Positions 33,601 to 43,651 of a DNA stretch of 64,000 nucleotides are shown here, piece by piece. A program made the position numbers and the translations under genes. Origin of the DNA: Odiellus spinosus (taxonomy: Eukaryota > Arthropoda > Arachnida > Opiliones > Phalangiidae); contig OY987230.1 in the NCBI GenBank assembly GCA_963920705.1, forward strand, positions 20,485,320 through 20,549,319, in the 5' to 3' direction. Under the pieces are notes generated by a model. That model worked only from the letters and a program-made list of their open reading frames with translations, searched no databases and was not told where the DNA came from. Positions within the stretch are counted from its first letter, which is position 1. Every line of letters starts with the position of its first letter.

Positions 33601-36600
33601 TTTCTATCTTTTGAGCATGAAATCTAAGTTTTCTCACTAATTACTTAACTGTAAATTATCGAGAAACCTTGCTGAGTTTAGTATGAAAGCTGCTAATCGA
33701 TAAAAATTATAACATGTCTTCATTATCCCATAAATACGCGTAAAAATTAAATTAATATTTTATTAAAATGTAAGATATTTTTTATATAATCATGAGTTTA
33801 GATTTAAAACGTTTTTATTAGTTATTATAACTAAACACAGAAAATTTTAGTATTATCTCCTGTAAAGGGTTTTCTCCTTGCGCATCGCTGCGCGAATGTT
33901 GAAACATTTCTACAGGCGTCTAATAGAAAATGCATTAGGGAGTTTGCCCCTACGCGTCAACTTCATCATGAACATTATTGCGCGATGGTTCGAGCACTTT
34001 TACAAGCGCTTTTTTTAAAATACACTAAGAAATTCTACTCTTAACGTTAGGTTTTCTCCTAACATCGATTTATCGCGAAAAATGACCATAGTTTCTTAGG
34101 AAATACAATTTAGATTGAAAAAATATCACAAATTTATTCAAAATTTGATTTGTATCTATACAAAGAAATTAAAAGTAGACTAGATTCTTAAAAAAAACTT
34201 ATTCTAGGACTATATTTAGTTAGTTTCAGTCTTAGAATTGACTTAAATCCAACACAAAAACCAATTTTCTATCAGAATTTGGTTTCTTCTAAGGTTGCAA
34301 CTTCTATTGAATCTGTCTAGCCCCCTCAGAAAGCACGAGTAAGATTCAGAAATTTCCGCTTCCTTTCCTTCAAAGATTGTGACTCAGTATAGATTAGGCT
34401 TAGTTCGTATTGAATCTGTCTAGTTACCCAGAATTATACGAGCTTCAGTAAGAATCTTAAAATTTCTGCCTTCTTATTCTTCCCGAGACAATTAAAATAT
34501 TCATGAATTTGGGTTAAAATAATGTATTTTTCGCGCGTTTTTTCGCTTTCGTTAGTGAGATAAATTGCTCTTTTTCTAAAATAAAAGGCTTAAGAACGGC
34601 GGGAAGCGGAACGAATGTTTCGTTTCAAACTAATTCGACAGGCAGTGTTTTTTACGAGTATCATTAATTCTGGAGTAGGAGCAGATATAGGCCTTGGCCC
34701 TTCTACGTATATTTCCCGCCATTTCTTCTCCGAGCGAAAGATATTTCTCCTTTTCTGTAACTCGGCGTTGTTATTACAAAGTTAACGAATGGCGTATTTC
34801 ACACATCCTTATCTCTCTCGGAAAGTCTTTGGGCATGTATATAGAGGAACGAGGTTTAGCTTCAACACCGTTTAAGAATATTTTTATTTATATTTTTGCC
34901 TGGTATTCGTATTAAATAGACCCAAATTAAAGTATAGAGAAATAGGCTTAAAAATTGTTAAGCCTTTTTATAACTATAGTTAACTAAAATAGGCTTAAGA
35001 GTTTTAAATGATCATTATGTACTTGATAAAATGTTAAACCTCATAGGCCTATAAATTAAAGTTTAGGTATATAGAAATAATGTCACATTTTATGAAGTTA
35101 TCTTTAGGCAATAAATTATTATATTAATATAATACATGTTTATAAAGGTAGGTTCATAATGAGCTGACAATAATTGGTGGAATATATATACCGTTTTCCA
35201 AATGAGTTATTCTGGCAGCTAATTTAAATTTATTAAAAATAGGCTTATCAGTCTACCACTATAATATTATACCGGTATATTTTAATAATTGGATGTCTAT
35301 TTAGATTAATCATTACTCATACTGCCCAATTAAGTTAATCGAGACCTTGTTTACTCTGTAAACGAGGATATTTAAGCTTGGATTAACCATAAATATATTC
35401 CAATCTCAAGAAGGTTTACGTCTAGAATTTTAATATAACTTCCAATATACGAGCTTCTATCTCAAGTTCCAAATCTGTTAAAACTTTCCGTCTAGTTATT
35501 AAATTTCAAATTGTTGTTCGCCTACACTTGGCCAAGGCTTAGAACTAGACCTAACCAGTTGGCGCACTAGGTCCTTCATTTAAAAAGAAGGAATTCCGTT
35601 TTCCTTTGGGGATAAGGAAAGGTCTTTAAAAAAGAGTTTCCAGAGATTTAAAGTTTATTTTTTTCCCTATATAAGGCTGCAGCTTTGAAAAAAAACTGCG
35701 ATTTTTGAAAGATCAAGGCCTAGCTAACCTAAAGGAAAAAGGGAACTATCAAGACTGTGGAAAGAACAGAAAGCGAGAAAAAAAGGTGGTGGCGGCGCGC
35801 CATATTTAAGATGTTACGCAACATTTCACCCAGCCTCTTATTTCTCCTACGCTATTGTTGAGAACAGATTTAGTTTTCGGCGCGTACAAAGACGTTATTT
35901 ACCTTTCATTCCTAAGAAACCAATTTAACCAAAAGCTTTTGCTAAAAGCTTTTAAACGCAATGAAAACTCGGACTGGTTCGCTTAACTGTAGAACTATCT
36001 TTTTAGGAGATTTTTTTTTCTCTACACTGTAGCTCTGCCTAACTCCTATTGGTTTTTTCTAGGCCCTAGTTCTCTGTATTTATTAGAATCACAGTAAGAT
36101 TTCGGTACTAGGGATGCTAGTTGCTTAGACTGTATATCTAAAAGAACTAGAAGCATTGAGAAGTAACTCGTAACTACGATTTAGTATTGAATTCTCGAAC
36201 TGTTTGCTAAGTTCTATATTCCGTTTTCTAGGCCTAACGATCGTTTGGGTAGGCAGGCGTAAACAACCCGCACACCCTATATAGTTAATTCACTAGTCTA
36301 GATGTAATAAAATAGAACGCGGGGAGATATAAAGATTATACTCTTACTCCCCGCCTTTCTCTCTATTGCCTCTGACATATTGAACGATTCGTTTTTCCCC
36401 TAGTTTCGTTTCTCGGGGTTTCCTAATCCAAGATTAGAAGCGAACTACAGACAACTCGGTTTTGAAAAAAACCGCGATTTATATTTTCCCCACGATTGTT
36501 CCACCATACTATTTTTGTCACCATTTTGGGTCTCGTCTTTGAGATGAAAATTGATCAATATAAAATGACTAAAGAATATGAATCTGTCTGAAAATCGCGC

Positions 36601-39596
36601 TATCGTTTAGGCCTATATGTCTGGTGAAGAAACTTCATGATTTTGAGACATTTTTATTTTTAAAATTATATCAAGAGTAGTTGAAAATGTTGAAAGTCAA
36701 GAAAATAGAATACTTTGTTCCATGATCCAGGTCATTTACTCAAACCATTTCTTCTTCTTGACCATTTCGGTTTTATGTCTCACCGTTTAAAACTTTCACA
36801 GGAGTGAATTCGTGTACCTAGAACCCAGCCCTTTAAAATCATTTTTAAAATTTAATTTTAGAAATGAACAGACATCACTACGCGGTTTTCGTACGTAATT
36901 GTCGACTCATTCTTCTCCTGAGAAGAGAATTTTACCAAGAACGACCCAGCGTCTTCCGACCGGCGGAATGGAGATGGAAATTGGCCGAAGTTTGCGACAA
37001 CCAATGGCATCATTACGCGGTCAGCGTTAGTTTCCCAGAAGCCACTCTCTACGTCGACGGTCAACCTTTCAAAATCCAAACCAGTAACCCCGAAATCATT
37101 GACGATTGGCCTTTACACGCCGCGAGAGGAATTAACACGACTTTCGTGGTGGGAGCTTGCTGGCAAGGCAAGGACAACAAAATGTCTTTCCATTTTCGCG
37201 GATTTTTGGCCGGTCTATCCATACTTAGAGGAAGAACCGAAAGTCCCGAGGTTTTAGCTTGTCTTCACAGGTGTAAGGAAGGTCTCGAAGTTCCGCCCGC
37301 GGAACTTTTAGAACCCGGAATGGTTAGATATTTTTTAACTTAAAATGATTTATACTCGCGTTGAGGGAAAGTACTTTAAAAATATAAATTTTTTATTATT
37401 AAGGAATTGTTAACTAATTCTGACTCGAGCGAAGTTACTGTCGAAGGAAACAGTAAATCTCTTTTGGAAGAACTAGTTTCTCACGTCGCTTATATGAATT
37501 CCCGAGAATTTCCTACTCCGGGACGACGAAATTTAAAAATTTCTACTTCAGTTTCGTAAGTCAAACTTCTTAGGCGACTTATATATCGAATTCCGCGTTC
37601 TTTAAAGCATTTTAAACTCCTTTAATCAGTTGTTTGAACGGTAAAGTCGTCAAAGTGCCGGCTTTAGAGGCGTACGTTATGGTAGAACAGCCGGAACAAC
37701 CCAGCATTACGATCAACGGCACACCGAATCTGGCTCGGGAATACGAAGCTTTCAAACAAGGAGTTGATCTATTCGCTTCCGTTTCTGTCCTGGTTAGTCA
37801 AGATAGTGACGAAGATGAAGACGACGACGATGATGACGATGACAATGACGAGACAAATTTGCAAGACATGAATAACTTGGAAACCAGTAGCGGCGGTACA
37901 AGAAGCCCCATACCAAGCGGAAAAGAACACAAACTCGATTCCTGCACCGTTCAAGTTTATCCACCGCTAAATCCGGACCACGAATATTTTAAATTGCCCA
38001 AAAATTTAATGATGAACCTTGGAATCCATCAGAAAGAAAGCAAAGATGGTCTTTTAATTTACGGTAAGTTGATTTTTTTTTTTAATCAGGAAGTAGTTAA
38101 TTGGTTTGGACTATAAGGTTTTTGATTGGGTCTCCAATCAGTAGCTTTAATTAGTAATTATTTGATGGCGACCATTTTTTGGCGTACTACGGTTTAGTTT
38201 CTGACAACGGAAGTGTATTTCTTTTATTATAGGTGCTGATACGATACACAATTACGAATTGATTTTGCGACAGATTCTTTATTTCAACCGTAAACCAGCT
38301 TACTATCTCAATCGTGCCTTCAAGCTGGTATGTTCCGAGTTGAATGGAAGATTTGTCAGCAACGAATATATTCAAACTGTGAGTTTTCAGGTTGTTAAAA
38401 GTTTTTTAGGATCTACCTCTAGCGATATTGTAAAGGTTCGAGGGTTGAATGTTCTAAATTATCTTTTAAGTTAACGGTGATTCACCCTCGAGCGGAACCC
38501 AGTCAAGACACTAAAATGAAACAGACGGAAACTGCCGTTCCTCCGGTATCAGCGATGGCGCCCGAATCTGTCGCTTCTAACGTGGCTCTGGCGAGAGTTG
38601 ATGGCCACGAAGTTGAGTTTAAAGACGCTAAAGTCAAGTCCTCCAATAGTTACATGGACTCTAACATGGCTTCTTCTGTAGAAGCTATTTCCAAAACTTC
38701 AGCTAGTAAGCTTTATTTTTAATATTTTAATTCTACACGCAATATCCTGTTTCTGAATGAAACGAAGCCAATAACTTCATGACCTTGAAATGCTAAGCCT
38801 ATTTCGTTAAGCCTTGGCCTATATTTTTTTAACTGTGAATGGGAAAAGAATGTGAAACCAAATTGAAAAATTGAGCATGATTAATAAAATCATGGTTTTA
38901 GAAAGTATTTGCTAGTTGTAAAATTAAATCTCTAGTTAAAACGAAGCCTATTAGAAAATGATCTTGAGGCTCACCGTTAAGCTACTAAAACATTGTTTTT
39001 AAAGGGAAAAAATCAAACAGTCCTTATAATTTGTCATTTCAGGCCACGCTGTCACTATTATCATAGTAGTTTGTGTCGGTTTCCTCGTATTTATGATAGT
39101 TTTAGGCGTGATTCGTATCCGCGCCGCTCATCATAGAGCCCAAGAGACACGAGATGAAGATCAAGAGATGGCGTGGGACGACTCGTCTCTCACCATTACC
39201 GTCAACCCCATGGACGTACGTATCATTTAAGATGATCCAAAAAAACAAAAACCAACCACTAACAAAACACAAAACTTTTTAACAAACTAAAATAACCAAA
39301 AACGTCGACTCCCGAGACAAAAAAAAACCAAAAAAAAACTGAACAATTAGTTTTATTTTTTATTTTATTTTTTTGTTTTGTTTTCAAAACTTTCCCGACA
39401 CGGTTTCGATTTATTTCGTTTTATTTAGCAAATTGAACAAGAGCAAGAAAGTAGGCAGCGTAACGAAGACGACGATGATTCGGATAGTTCCGACGAAGGA
39501 AGCAGTTACCACGACGAAATGGAAAGTTCCGAAGAAGAACAAGAAAAGGTCAAAGGTCGCGAATTGGAATGGGATGATTCCACCCTGACCTTTTGA
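17669..39596 (+). CDS. CLSTN: Calsyntenin, C-terminal part (8 exons)
   Basis: Calsyntenins are type I membrane proteins of the secretory pathway and synapse that link cargo to kinesin-1. Exons: 17669-17941, 36862-37322, 37404-37555, 37630-38063, 38233-38378, 38471-38705, 39043-39215, 39429-39596. Every junction is GT-AG and phases agree, giving 679 residues to a TGA. The first two exons encode the laminin-G/LNS-like domain (GLPTDEGHESDQIYEFDG, MNRHHYAVFVRNCRLI, VVGACWQGKDN). Then follow FPTPGRRNLK and KLVCSELNGRFVSNEY. A hydrophobic membrane span (VTIIIVVCVGFLVFMIVLGV) lies in the 39043 exon. The acidic cytoplasmic tail has two WDDS kinesin-light-chain motifs (EMAWDDSSLTI and ELEWDDSTLTF at the end) and NPMD. 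The signal peptide and cadherin repeats are not in the window, so this is partial. An Asp-rich run in the fourth exon is unusual. The paralogue number cannot be assigned. Confidence 0.95.
17985..18311. mobile_element. Relative of the 26673-27056 TTAA element
   Basis: GGCAGCACGTGTCGCGGGGA and the following ATTATTAATCCAAGG...GTCTTTTGA, plus ACTTGTTCGCGTATTA near the left, match the element at 26673-27056. The right end is CCCTCCCTTTAA (TTAA 18308-18311). The left boundary is degenerate, so the start is approximate. Confidence 0.6.
18385..18721 (+). mobile_element. CAGAAGCC MITE copy 5
   Basis: A 337-bp copy bounded by the 7-bp duplication TTAAAAC (18378-18384 and 18722-18728). It is A-type (CCTTCTAACTCG) with CGGCTTCTG ends. 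It carries the longest version of the frame beginning MFSEWELVERISLAALEF, discussed under findings. Confidence 0.95.
18950..18987. repeat. Poly-T tract
   Basis: A run of nearly 40 T residues. Confidence 0.9.
19000..20335. other. Nothing recognised
   Basis: AT-rich intronic DNA. A CATTCTCCCTTTAA word at about 20082-20095 looks like one end of a TTAA foldback, but no partner was found. Confidence 0.4.
20343..20678 (-). mobile_element. CAGAAGCC MITE copy 6 (inverted)
   Basis: A 336-bp copy bounded by the 7-bp duplication GTTTTAT (20336-20342 and 20679-20685). It is B-type with CGGCTTCTG ends. Confidence 0.95.
20831..21115. mobile_element. CATAGAGGG MITE with 7-bp target duplication
   Basis: A 29-bp perfect inverted repeat (starting CATAGAGGGTAGATAGGGGA) ends a 285-bp element. 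Exact GTAGAAT duplications lie at 20824-20830 and 21116-21122. Inside, GAGAGTTCTCG and CGAGAACTCTT add a second imperfect pair. It is unrelated in sequence to the CAGAAGCC family but has the same duplication length and CA...TG ends. Confidence 0.93.
21323..21815. mobile_element. 493-bp TTAA-bounded perfect-style foldback
   Basis: TTAA at 21319-21322 and 21816-21819 bracket arms of about 240 bp that are largely complementary. Matching blocks include AATGAAAGGCC, ATCGATTAA, CGAGCTAGGCAGCC and AATACGCGTACTCGC. The centre is a small palindrome (TTTTAAAA) and the right arm contains a run of about 30 A. Ends read ACGGAGAATGAAAGG and CCTTTCATTCTCCCT. It has no coding capacity. Confidence 0.9.
22101..22520. 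mobile_element. CAGAGGTATATAATA MITE with 7-bp target duplication
   Basis: The left end CAGAGGTATATAATAACCCC and its complement on the right form arms of about 40 bp, differing by one or two indels in the A and C runs. The 420-bp element is flanked by GTCATAT (22094-22100 and 22521-22527). The interior is GC-richer than the surroundings and has no transposase. The 45-bp palindrome at 54259-54303 is made of the same ends. Confidence 0.93.
22528..23262. other. Nothing certain; one stray MITE-like end
   Basis: An AGGGAGCATGAAAAC word near 22768 matches the end of the inverted-repeat element at 23975-24190 but has no partner. Otherwise the stretch is AT-rich DNA without features. Confidence 0.4.
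23270..23606 (+). mobile_element. CAGAAGCC MITE copy 7, chimeric, no target duplication
   Basis: A 337-bp copy. The left flank GTACCAT and right flank GTTATAG do not match, unlike all eight sister copies. The middle is A-type (GATGAAG, CCTTCTAACTCG), whereas the right end is B-type (CGAACATTAGAGTAG and CTACTTCTG). This combination fits a recombinant of two elements. Confidence 0.93.
23975..24190. mobile_element. Inverted-repeat element (TTTTCATGCTCC ends)
   Basis: GCTCCATTTTCATGCTCCCT with AGTAGCG is complementary, with mismatches, to the CGCTACTAGCGACCATGAAA region at the right. No target duplication was recognised. A frame at 24059-24253 (minus) reads through part of it and is not a gene. 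Confidence 0.65.
24381..24718 (+). mobile_element. CAGAAGCC MITE copy 8
   Basis: A 338-bp copy bounded by the 7-bp duplication AAAATAT (24374-24380 and 24719-24725). It is B-type with the CTACTTCTG right end and a TTGTGAATTTT variant shared with copy 7. Confidence 0.95.
24726..25899. other. Nothing recognised
   Basis: A 104-codon plus-strand frame (25156-25470) has no family resemblance and no splice support. The rest is AT-rich. Confidence 0.4.
25907..26243 (-). mobile_element. CAGAAGCC MITE copy 9 (inverted)
   Basis: A 337-bp copy bounded by the 7-bp duplication CTCAAAG (25900-25906 and 26244-26250). It is A-type with CGGCTTCTG ends. Confidence 0.95.
26673..27056. mobile_element. TTAA-bounded foldback element
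   Basis: TTAA at 26669-26672 and 27057-27060 bracket ends AGGGAGATT and AAACTCCCT. Inside, CCAATCAAAAGACGCC...CTTTGGCTT is complementary to AAGCCAAAGGCGTCTTTTGA, and CCGCGACACG to CGTGTCGCGG. It is related to 17985-18311. A frame at 26692-26961 is spurious. Confidence 0.8.
27061..27714. other. Nothing recognised
   Basis: No exon, repeat or RNA was found. Confidence 0.4.
27715..28437. repeat. 24-bp minisatellite, ~30 units
   Basis: The unit TTTATGCAAACTTTGCCCAA plus ATTA is repeated about 30 times, with variants TTTTCC, TTGTCC and TTGGCC. As 24 is a multiple of three, the frames give 8-residue repeats (MQTLPKLF forward, KVCINNLG reverse). Nothing suggests they are translated. Confidence 0.95.
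28441..30960. other. Long featureless intronic stretch
   Basis: Frames such as 28600-29037 and 29700-30008 are compositionally odd, unconserved and without splice support. No repeat family was identified. Confidence 0.4.
30965..31545. mobile_element. Possible diverged fold-back element
   Basis: GGTCACACTAGC near the left and CCTAGTATGAACG near the right are imperfectly complementary. AATCGATTTGAAA and TTTAAATCGATT pair further in, and two TGACGTC words lie between. Boundaries and target duplications are unclear. Confidence 0.35.
31546..33400. other. Nothing recognised
   Basis: AT-rich intron without a supported feature. Confidence 0.4.
33408..33640. repeat. 29-bp minisatellite, ~8 units
   Basis: The unit GAGCATAAAATCTGAGTTTT plus CTATCTTTT is repeated, with two units carrying small insertions (CAATATC, CATAG). 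Confidence 0.93.
33641..36850. other. Long featureless intronic stretch
   Basis: No conserved exon, RNA gene or repeat family was found before the splice acceptor at 36861. Confidence 0.4.
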
Positions 39597-41727
39597 AACC
39601 AGGGAGGTAAAACTTTTAATTCATTTATATAAACGTAAAAAAAAAATATGATGAAGATGATAAAAAAAAAACGTAAAACAATGCAGCTGAGGGGCGCCCT
39701 TTTTAATTTTAAAACCAAAATTATTACATTTTCTTATATTATTATAAAAATATCATGAGTTAAAAGTTTTAAACAAACGTAGAGAAATCACGCTGTTGTA
39801 TATCTGCCATTTAATATTTAAAATCTATTACCACAAACACTACTACTACTAAAAATAATTCAAGCCAACAGCGGCTACGAGGGAAAAAATAATATTCGAT
39901 GGGAAAAACAAATCGCGTTTAATTTAAAATATAAATTTTTAATTAAATTTAATCATGACCAATCGTAAATATTTACGTAGCTTTTTCCTAAAACCCCCTT
40001 TTTACTAAAAAACAATAAATATTAGCTTGTATAAACGGCAAAAATTTAAAAAACAAACAAACCAAATCCGATGGAAAATTTTACGTAAAATTAAAAATCT
40101 TACCAGCCACAATTTAGGTTATTTTTTCCGTGAGATATTCCAGGGATGTTCGAGGGATATTAAAGAAAAATTGTTTATTTTTATTTCTTTACTCTTTAAT
40201 CTCTTAGTCTTAATTAAATGGGGCTTTCATTAAAACCAATTTTTAAATTGGTTACTGTTACGTTTTTTATTACTGGTACAAATTTAACCCGTAAAATTAG
40301 TTACTATAATTAGGTTTTTAATTAATTTTGAATGATTTAAATAGCGGCTATAAAGATTTAAATCAACCTTAAGAGTAAAAACAAACGCAACTACGGTAGT
40401 AGTTAAAACTGATTTTTAAATAAGATAGTAAAGGGTTAGTTACACTCTAATTAAGATTATAAATAAAGGGGTAGTGTAACTACTAAGTTATCATCGCGTA
40501 CCAAAACTGCATTACATAAAAAAAAAGTGTAAATTGTTTCTACTTAGCGTATAAATATTGAAATAGGTGACAAAAGAAAAAAAATTACGGTTTTCAGTGC
40601 CATATTATAAATATAGTTAAAAAAGCATTTTTAATTTTTGAATCGTAGTTCTTCTGTTAATTGACCCTCTCTCTACTTCTTAATACAAAAAAAACACAAA
40701 TATCTCGAAAGTTTTCGATAACCAAACCAAAAAACTTTAAAACTCTAAAAATCTTTAAAAAAAAAAAAAAAACAAAATACAAATCACTATTTTCTATCCC
40801 ACAAACCAAAAACTTGATAAAAACTCATTCGAATTACATTAAATACAAACAAATAAACATGCCATTTAATTATAATTAAATATTAATTAATATTATTAAA
40901 GTATTTCGTGCTATTTCGGAAAAAAAAAAGCATAAAAAATTTAAAAATCGGAATCACCGTAAAAAATGTATGAAAGTATGTTTTAATATATAAAACAAAA
41001 CTTAAAACATGAACTGTGAACATTTTTTGCGACCAAAAAATAGTGTTTTTGATTTTGTAAAATTAGTTTATTTTTTTTTGCGGGGGGAGTTTATTGCCTT
41101 GGGTATTTTAACCGTAATTAAATTGGGCGACAAATTACTAACGATATAAACATTGATACAAAAGGCCACAAAAAAAACATATCCAAGCTTTGCATTTGAG
41201 ACCATTTTTTGTGCGATATTATACGACAACAAAAAAAATACAAAAACCAATTTTTCCTTCAAAATATTTGTCAAAAAAAAAAAAAACATACAAAAACAAT
41301 TTTAGTCAAAAGAAATACGGTGTAGACGTCATTTAGCGCAAGAGAAAAACGAAACTTTCCTTAACCCATCTTTAATCCTAACTTTTTGTGATGTAATTTA
41401 AAACAAAAATCCTGAAATCCCCAAAAGTTTAAATAATAACATCGGATGAATGTTATGTATAACGTATCTGTAGCCATACAAAAATTTCAGATGAAAAAAT
41501 GAAGCACTATATTGGTGTTTAAAAATGAAATTTTTTGCAGTTTTAATTTTATTCAAATTTTTGACAAAATATTTAACTGTGGACTAAAAAAAAAAACAAA
41601 AAACAAAAAAAAAAACATTTTTTAAAGCCGAGGAAAATTAGGTTTTTGAAATTAAACTTGTTAAAATATTATTTTAAAATTAATTTAATCATTATTTTCA
41701 TTTAATTTTGATTTTACGATAATATAA
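39597..41727 (+). other. Calsyntenin 3' UTR and spacer, A-rich
   Basis: The stretch is very AT-rich with many A runs. An AATAAA hexamer at 40014-40019 could serve as a polyadenylation signal about 420 bp after the stop. No further gene was found. Confidence 0.4.
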
Positions 41728-42104
41728 GCTCCTTTTTTTTACGATACTGATGGAATTAAATACGGTTTTACGCGTTTGCAGACGTCTTTTTTTTAAATTC
41801 ACGCCAAAATTATCAATCTTTGACTTGACCTTCATCAGGTCAAGATCATCGCGACAGTGCCAATACTGTTGCATACGTCTTTTATGAAATTAGCGCCAAG
41901 ATCACCCATCTTTAACTTGACCTTCAGCAGGTCAGAGTCATTGCAAGTGGTGACATTCCCGTCAAGATTAAGGATTTTCGACGGGTCAATTCAAAGATTA
42001 TTAATTTTGGCGGGAATTTCATAAAAAAACGTCCGCAACAGCGTCAGTTGCACCATTGTCGATATATAAAAGTACTTAAGTTGGGTATCGTAAAATAAAG
42101 GAGC
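41728..42104. mobile_element. Composite foldback with internal direct repeats
   Basis: The ends GCTCCTTTTTTTTACGATAC and GTATCGTAAAATAAAGGAGC are complementary. Inside, a ~105-bp module (CACGCCAAAATTATCAATCTTTGACTTGACC region) occurs once directly (about 41775), again directly (about 41873, GCGCCAAGATCACCCATCTT), and a third time inverted (about 41960-42030, ATTAATTTTGGCGGGAATTT). No target duplication is clear. Confidence 0.75.
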
Positions 42105-42938
42105 GTTAAACATTTAAACAAATTTAATTTCAAATTAAATCCTGGGCGAAAAAAAAGGTTTAATTTAATGAGAAAAAGATGCTTCCTTTAAATAAAATGA
42201 GAGAAAAAAATACATGTATGAAAATCCAAAAAAACAGCGCACGTGTTGAGAAAAAAAAAAATATATAAAGTGAGACATTCCATGTGAAAAAAAAAACAAC
42301 CATTTTTGAAAAATAATTGTTTTTTGTGTTTAGTAAAAATTCCATAGTATTTGTCTGGGGTAAATTTTGGTGGTGGGCTAAAACTATATATAAATATATA
42401 TAATATCTAACGGCGTAGCGCTAGTTAATGTAAAAATTATAATCTTAAATCATTTTTAGCTGATTAATTTGGCTGTTGTAAAAAAAATATTAGTCCAATT
42501 TATAAATCGGGGATAAAAAAAAAACATTTTCAGGTATAAGATGTTAACATTCTTTCGTTTTTTTCCCCGACACAAAAAAAAGTAACTTTTTAACGAAATA
42601 ACGCGGGCTAGTTATGATTTTAAAATTTTTCAACATCTTTTGGAAAAAAAAAAAAAACAAAAACAAAAAAGAAATGATTTTTTTTGTTTGCGTGTGAGTT
42701 TGCGATTTGGCCTTTTCCCCGAAAACAAAAACCACCCTGAAATCGGTACACCCCATCTTTCTCTCTCAAAAAAAAATCTACCGTACCGCACTCGAGGAGG
42801 AGTTTGGGTCAAATCCTAACAGATGTCTACTATGTATTTGTTGGTAAATAATGCAATAAACACCAAACTTTTACCCCAATTTCTTAAACTTTAAATATAA
42901 CGAAGGAAGAAACTGAATTAGGTCTTATGAATATTATT
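42105..42938. other. Spacer, nothing recognised
   Basis: An A-rich stretch. Frames on the minus strand are translations of A-runs into Phe-rich strings. Confidence 0.4.
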
Positions 42939-42942
42939 TTAA

Positions 42943-43299
42943 CTGGGAGAATGAACCTTGCCTGGTGATAACTAAGTTAGCAGAAAGAAGGCTTAACAAG
43001 GATTCATGCAGTTTGATATCTCGCTTTGCCATTAAGCAATCCAAAAAAGGCAAATGTCGTCTGCTAAACAAGGAAAGGAGACTTTAGAGGGCTTTAAGCC
43101 TAGTTTTATATGTTTTACAGTCGCATGATAGGCTGGAAACTGTTTAATGACCAGATATCAAACTCTCCGTGGATCCTTGTTAAGCTCCCTTTTCGAGTAA
43201 GTAAAATATTGTGTAGCTTAATATTCGTTTAAAATTGATTTTACTAGGCCAATTTTAATGATAAGGAATCAATGATCAAAAATAGCCTTCATTCTCCCT
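42943..43299. mobile_element. TTAA-bounded foldback element
   Basis: TTAA at 42939-42942 and 43300-43303 bracket ends CTGGGAGAATGAACCTTG and GCCTTCATTCTCCCT. Inner arms pair GCTTAACAAGGAT with ATCCTTGTTAAGC and GTTTGATATC with GATATCAAAC. It belongs to the same class as 21323-21815. Confidence 0.85.
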
Positions 43300-43651
43300 T
43301 TAAAAACTGGAAAATTTAAACTGATATTGTATTTTTGTTTGTTTTATAGGTGAAACGAAACACGGGCTTTTTCTCTCTAAAGTTGTTACCAAATCACAAT
43401 GATAGAGTCCTTTAGATACAGTTCAACTTAGACTAATGAAGGTAGGTTTTAGATTGTAGAATTCATGGTGAAAAGAATGAATGATAAACAGTGACAGATC
43501 TTGAAATATTTATGTTTCAAAAACTGAAAATTACATATATTAAATTTATAATAGATTTCATCAAATATGAAAACAATTCGAATAACCAGATTTTTCATTT
43601 TTCTCAAACTTTAGTAGTTTTTTAAATTTTAGAATTACTATCCTAATAAAA

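Larger units (their letters stand above)
17942..36861 (+). other. 18.9-kb calsyntenin intron packed with repeats
   Basis: The intron starts GTAAGT at 17942 and ends TTTTAG at 36861. The codon split A/AA is restored across it, giving the conserved run ending in MNRHHY. It holds five CAGAAGCC MITEs, two other 7-bp-duplication elements, several TTAA foldbacks and minisatellites. No nested gene is supported. The remaining introns of the gene are only 74-337 bp. Confidence 0.9.

Noticed and set aside
38477-38477. Separate gene starting at 38477
   Set aside because: The frame is the calsyntenin exon 38471-38705, entered in frame from a splice acceptor; the apparent start is a GTG.
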